IMG/VR virus record: IMGVR_UViG_3300011114_000434
Coordinates: 1 to 26,568 of that record
Strand: one strand, 5' to 3'
Source of the DNA: a virus
Length of the DNA stretch: 26,568 nucleotides
How positions within the stretch are numbered: the first letter of the stretch is position 1; every line of letters begins with the position of its first letter. Under the pieces are notes generated by a model. It was not told the origin of the DNA. It saw nothing but the letters and a program-made list of their open reading frames with translations, and did not search any database. Below are positions 23,629 to 26,568 of the stretch, one piece after another. The translations under genes were made by a program, and so were the position numbers.

Positions 23629-24138
23629 TTAACCTAATGTGTTAATGGGTGTCCAAGTTGGGTCTTGTGTTGTGGTAATTGGTGTCCAGTTAGCAGTCTG
23701 TGTATCATCTATAAGCTCCCATAAAAAGCGTGAAGATACTGAAGAAGTTGCAATTACTGCCTCACTAATACTACTGACAATCGTACCCTGCACGCTAACT
23801 GTATCTATTGTGGTCACAGCTTCAGTAATACTTGATGGGTAGGTAGCTACCGCAGATACCGTGTCTACAGCATTTACAGGCTCCAAAACACTATCAGTTA
23901 TTACTACAGTAGCTATCTGACTATCAGTTGCTGTTACCGATTCGCTAATAGACGGGCTTAATATTACTAGTCCTGATTGAGAGTCAGTTACGGTTACCGT
24001 TTCAGTTAAACTTACTGTCGCATTTAAAAACGCAGTCTGAGTATCCGTTGCTGTAACCGCTTCCGTGACAGAATCTTCATAACCAGAGCCGCCCCATGCC
24101 GATGTTCCCCAACTTCCGCTACCCCAACCGCCAGCCAC
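23629..24138 (-). CDS. Tail protein with Trp-Gly motif and six 20-residue repeats
   Basis: A 169-aa protein in three parts. Residues 1-20 carry a Trp-Gly motif (GWGSGSWGTSAWG). Residues 23-142 are six units of exactly 20 residues, each beginning S-[V/I/L]-x-E-x-V near S23, S43, S63, S83, S103 and S123, mostly with T-D at positions 9-10. Residues 143-169 end in paired W-T-P-I motifs (NWTPITTTQDPTWTPI). The repeats look like beta solenoid or stalk units. The start is GTG at 24138, 8 nt after a TAGGA site containing the upstream stop. A fibre or stalk role is inferred; no catalytic motif is seen. Confidence 0.6.
   Translation of the reverse strand: MAGGWGSGSWGTSAWGGSGYEDSVTEAVTATDTQTAFLNATVSLTETVTVTDSQSGLVILSPSISESVTATDSQIATVVITDSVLEPVNAVDTVSAVATYPSSITEAVTTIDTVSVQGTIVSSISEAVIATSSVSSRFLWELIDDTQTANWTPITTTQDPTWTPINTLG
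23713..24072 (-). repeat. Six 60-bp-period coding repeats (20-residue units)
   Basis: Units begin at residues 23, 43, 63, 83, 103 and 123 of the 169-aa protein. All six keep S at position 1, E at position 4 and V at position 6. The spacing is exactly 60 bp without insertions, although the DNA has diverged. Confidence 0.8.
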
Positions 24139-24147
24139 AAGAAATTC

Positions 24148-24642
24148 CTACGCTGATGCTGTATAGGTTACAAGCAATGAATCGCCTGAAATAACCGAGC
24201 GAGATGTTGCAAAACTTCCTGCTGAATATAGGGTTCCAGTAGTACCGCTCTTAGTACTATTATTAACTAAAAAAGCCCCTGCAATAGTAGCGGTAGTGTT
24301 AATGTTAAACGTAGCTTGAGAGCTTGAGATAGAACTAGTAGCAGTAGGTGTACCAAATACCGCTTGTGGTCTAGTAGCGTTAGAGTAAGCAGTGCTTTCT
24401 GTCCAGCCAGCGTGAGAGCTTATAGTATCTGCATCCGCATAAGTTGGTGAAGTAGCACCACTAACTAATCCTAAATACCACGTAGTTGTTTGAGTGCTTG
24501 ATGCAAGGTATACGTTTAGTAAGTTAGCTTTACCTACAGTCACAACAAGATTGTCAATCTCATCTTCCCATTTTAAATTTCCATTAGCATCAAGGCACTT
24601 TACTTCATACCGTCCTGTTACATTTACTGATTCTACATACAT
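24148..24642 (-). CDS. Conserved phage virion protein, 164 aa
   Basis: The N-terminus (VTGRYEVKCLDANGNLKWED) and the middle (TWYLGLVSGATSPTYADADT, then SSHAGWTESTAYSNATRPQAVFG) are hallmarks of a small structural protein common in environmental phages. The rest is Ser/Thr-rich beta sequence. It lies among the other small virion proteins. The ATG at 24642 follows TTAGGTAATAGAT, which contains the stop of the previous gene. Probable tail or fibre accessory role; the exact function is not known to me. Confidence 0.65.
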   Translation of the reverse strand: MYVESVNVTGRYEVKCLDANGNLKWEDEIDNLVVTVGKANLLNVYLASSTQTTTWYLGLVSGATSPTYADADTISSHAGWTESTAYSNATRPQAVFGTPTATSSISSSQATFNINTTATIAGAFLVNNSTKSGTTGTLYSAGSFATSRSVISGDSLLVTYTASA

Positions 24643-24651
24643 ATCTATTAC

Positions 24652-25068
24652 CTAATTAGAAGACCGGATGATGGCAGAAGTTGCTGTATTCGCCGGAAAG
24701 GTTATTGTAAAAGTTGAAGTCGTTGTTTTATCGCTACCAAAGTCTAGTACAGCTACAGAGCGATTAGCTTTAGAGCTATTATATATCAGAGCGCCGCGTG
24801 CTGTGAAACTAGCTGATGTCCACGAAATATTGTCAAAACTAATGTACGCAGTTCCATCAGAGGCGTTTACTGTTGGCGCTACTAAGGCTTTACCTGTCGC
24901 TGTATACCCAGTGCCAGAAATCTCATCTACAGCTGTATACTCAGTGGTGTTTTGATTAAGCGTAGCGTTAGCTGTGTACAAAGCAATTTTAAACGTATCC
25001 GTAGTAAAGTTATGGATAGCCTCGTAAAGCTCTTTTTTAAAACTCGTTGTTTGTCCTTGTACTATCAT
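24652..25068 (-). CDS. Conserved phage virion protein, 138 aa
   Basis: It begins IVQGQTTSFKKELYEAIHNF, continues TDTFKIALYTANATLNQNTT and EYTAVDEISGTGYTATG, and is beta-rich to the end (FDNISWTSASFTARGALIYN). I recognise the family from many phage genomes as a small structural protein whose role is undetermined. The ATG overlaps the stop of the adaptor-like gene in ATGA, so its translation is probably coupled to it. Confidence 0.65.
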   Translation of the reverse strand: MIVQGQTTSFKKELYEAIHNFTTDTFKIALYTANATLNQNTTEYTAVDEISGTGYTATGKALVAPTVNASDGTAYISFDNISWTSASFTARGALIYNSSKANRSVAVLDFGSDKTTTSTFTITFPANTATSAIIRSSN

Positions 25069-25724
25069 CTGACAGGAATCCTTGCTTGACCATTACGGTA
25101 TGCATCACCTCTATCTTTACCTGTAGCAAGCGTATTGAGTAGAGTCATTGCTTCTTCGTATCGTTGACGGTAGTTTGTCATGATGTCTGCATCACCTTTA
25201 AGGAAGGTGTACGCCTCTAGGATAGACCCATATAATAAAGCAGAGTCAAAGTTATCTCCTAACCATGTTATACCACCAGATTCTTCGCTTGTAATTGAAG
25301 GCGGGTAGTAGAAGTAATGAAGCTCTGTACCGTAGTCTTGATCTGGAGTAGGCCCTAAAATAAAGGTTAGCTCGTCTATGTTATTAGATTGAGGCCCAAA
25401 AATAGCGTAGTACTTAGGTGTTCCTGTACTGTTAGGGTTTGGGTATGCTTCACGAATAAAGTTTACGTCCTTATTTAAAAGGTAAGTATAGTTATCGTCT
25501 GCATCAATAACAGCAATCGAGTAGGCAGATAGGAAGTCCCCAGGGCATTGCAAGTATTTATTGTTTATACTAATCACGCCCGTGACGTTTTTACGTAAGT
25601 CTGGCAGCTGTATGCTGTTGTAAATACGCTGTTCTGCTTGCTCAATAAATAAGTTAAGCTGAGTCGTAGAGAACGTATTCTCTACGTAATCTTGAATCGC
25701 TGTACACAATTCTGCGTAAGTCAT
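25065..25724 (-). CDS. Tail-tube-A / head-to-tail adaptor-like protein
   Basis: A 219-aa protein with the pattern of the adaptor that joins the portal to the tail nozzle in short-tailed phages (T7 gp11 type). Residues 1-40 are helical (MTYAELCTAIQDYVEN, then LNLFIEQAEQRIYNSIQLPDLR), the usual front helices. A beta region follows (LQCPGDFLSAYSIAVID, YAIFGP, LTFILGP, ELHYFYYPPSI). The final helices (DSALLYGSILEAYTFLKGD and RYEEAMTLLNTLA) and the end RIPVR fit too. It lies at the start of the tail gene run, where the adaptor is expected, 3 nt after a 45-aa gene. No good ribosome site is visible. Confidence 0.7.
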   Translation of the reverse strand: MTYAELCTAIQDYVENTFSTTQLNLFIEQAEQRIYNSIQLPDLRKNVTGVISINNKYLQCPGDFLSAYSIAVIDADDNYTYLLNKDVNFIREAYPNPNSTGTPKYYAIFGPQSNNIDELTFILGPTPDQDYGTELHYFYYPPSITSEESGGITWLGDNFDSALLYGSILEAYTFLKGDADIMTNYRQRYEEAMTLLNTLATGKDRGDAYRNGQARIPVR

Positions 25725-25727
25725 AGC

Positions 25728-25865
25728 TTATGCCATCGGTCCGCGAGCTGTTTTACCCTTAGTTGCAGCGCCATTACCACGAGTTTTAACACCAGACGTT
25801 TTAATGCCTGTTTGTGGGTAGCCTGCTACTTTAGGGGTTGGTTCTGTTTTAATTTTGCCTGACAT
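25728..25865 (-). CDS. Conserved 45-aa basic phage protein
   Basis: A small gene encoding 45 residues: it begins MSGKIKTEPTPKVAGYPQTG and ends GAATKGKTARGPMA. It is rich in Lys, Thr and Gly, has no membrane segment and is probably disordered. The GYPQTGIKTSG...KTRGxGAATKG...RGPMA pattern is one I recognise from many phages at the head-tail boundary; its role is not established. The ATG at 25865 begins 9 nt after the stop of the zinc-ribbon gene, and its stop lies 3 nt before the start of the adaptor-like gene. Confidence 0.75.
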   Translation of the reverse strand: MSGKIKTEPTPKVAGYPQTGIKTSGVKTRGNGAATKGKTARGPMA

Positions 25866-25874
25866 AATCGTTCT

Positions 25875-26282
25875 CTATGTTGTGATGGTAACAGTGCCAA
25901 CAGAAGTTTTGGCAACAAGGTAATTAGGTGTAAGGGCTGCATCAAACTGTGAAGCGCCACCAACTGGTGCCCAACCCCATTGGAAAATACGACTTCCGTC
26001 TGTTGGTACACCGTTATCCGTTAAGGTCAATTGTAACCCATTTAAGCCCGCTTGATAATAGCTTGTATCAGGGCGCGGATTACGCAAAGCTTGAGGATCG
26101 AATATTGGATATAAGCCAAGTAATAACTGTGGATGATCAAAATCCCAACAACTCTTACATACAAGTATGTTTGTCACTTTAGTTTTAATGGTTAACTTTT
26201 TAAGGTCTTTTAACTGAAACCTTTGCGAGCAACGATCGCAAAACGCATGGCTCCACTTACCTGAAGAGTACTTAACAGACAT
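25875..26282 (-). CDS. Zinc-ribbon phage structural protein
   Basis: A 135-aa protein. Residues 10-50 form a zinc ribbon with pairs C15-x2-C18 (AFCDRCSQRF) and C42-x2-C45 (LVCKSCWDFDHPQ). FDPQALRNPRPD (61-72) is a motif found in this phage family next to the head-tail genes. The second half is beta-rich (LQLTLTDNGVP, IFQWGWAPVGG). The start is clear: AGGAGACCTAG precedes the ATG, and the site lies inside the last codons of the homing-endonuclease-like gene, which it overlaps by 11 nt. Function unknown; probably structural. Confidence 0.7.
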   Translation of the reverse strand: MSVKYSSGKWSHAFCDRCSQRFQLKDLKKLTIKTKVTNILVCKSCWDFDHPQLLLGLYPIFDPQALRNPRPDTSYYQAGLNGLQLTLTDNGVPTDGSRIFQWGWAPVGGASQFDAALTPNYLVAKTSVGTVTITT

Positions 26283-26568
26283 CTAGGTCTCCTACAAATT
26301 CTGGATATCTACGTGCGTATTCCACTTTCCAAGTATCCCCATAATTTCTTTTCATATTTGAAATTCGCCCTGCGCGTTTTCTATTTTCAACTTGCTCAGG
26401 TGAACATTTATAACCTTTACTATATGCGTTTCCTTTTCTAGCATTTACGGCGTTCTCCCTATACTCTGGGGTTGCCCATAAAGCTTTAACTCGTTCAGAT
26501 TTTTTCTTACGCTCTTCGTCAGTAAATGCAATTCTACCATCTTTACGCTTCATTGTATTTTCTGTAGG
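26272..26568 (-). CDS. NUMOD3-like DNA-binding C-terminus of a homing endonuclease (cut by right edge)
   Basis: From an ATG at 26553 this frame gives 93 residues of very basic helical sequence. It holds NUMOD3-like units, a DNA-binding element of phage homing endonucleases: FTDEERKKKSERVKALWATP, then YSKGYKCSPEQVENRKRAG, and the end ISNMKRNYGDTWKVEYARRY. No nuclease domain is present. The frame has no stop up to the window edge and the ATG lacks a ribosome site, so this is probably the C-terminal part of a longer protein. Its last codons overlap the zinc-ribbon start. A free-standing remnant is the alternative. Confidence 0.55.
   Translation of the reverse strand, partial: PTENTMKRKDGRIAFTDEERKKKSERVKALWATPEYRENAVNARKGNAYSKGYKCSPEQVENRKRAGRISNMKRNYGDTWKVEYARRYPEFVGDLDVC

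Noticed and set aside
24652-25068. Plus-strand 95-aa frame at 24668-24955
   Set aside because: It is antisense to a conserved virion protein and has no family match.

Overview
This window looks like part of the genome of a tailed double-stranded DNA bacteriophage, most likely podovirus-like and of the kind recovered from freshwater or marine metagenomes. The host cannot be named from the sequence. The case rests on a long run of tightly packed genes on the minus strand that encode head-to-tail, tail, fibre, lysis and virion-internal proteins. The ends of neighbouring genes often overlap in ATGA or share a stop/Shine-Dalgarno motif. No tape measure, sheath or long tail tube gene is visible. 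Instead there are very large Gly/Ala/Gln-rich and multidomain proteins of the type that short-tailed phages eject into the cell. Terminase, portal and capsid genes are absent and probably lie beyond the right edge.

Layout in transcription order on the minus strand, right to left: a homing-endonuclease-like fragment at the edge (26553-26272); a zinc-ribbon protein; a 45-aa conserved small protein; a tail-tube-A/adaptor-like protein; a set of small virion/tail accessory proteins (25068-22267) interrupted by an HNH-AP2 homing endonuclease (23164-22661); two paralogous receptor-binding-type proteins with DUF1566 (C-type-lectin-like) domains (22256-21240 and 20437-19712), separated by a tail-fibre-assembly-like protein and a cupin; a lysis pair (putative holin and M15 peptidase); a GIY-YIG homing endonuclease on the opposite strand (18376-19122); a 701-aa tail protein; a C1q-like fibre; a second cupin; and then the block of large structural or ejected proteins (541, 803, 142, 573, 604 and 1674 aa). 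The 1674-aa protein combines an internal-core-like N-terminus, a metallopeptidase-like HExGxH motif and an LPD38-type domain.

The left 2.1 kb carries, on the plus strand and convergent with the late genes, the C-terminal part of a primase/helicase-type replication protein (DUF927 family). A perfect 16-bp palindrome between the two converging units should terminate transcription, most clearly for the minus strand.

The points most worth following up are: an [F/Y/M]-A-x-G-G motif recurring in three different virion proteins; eleven Gly heptads in the 573-aa protein; six exact 20-residue repeats in the 169-aa protein; the DUF1566 pair, which diverges most where diversity-generating retroelements act on such proteins; and the three mobile endonuclease genes. 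No tRNA, CRISPR array, integrase or reverse transcriptase was seen. No gene-free stretch exceeds about 35 bases.
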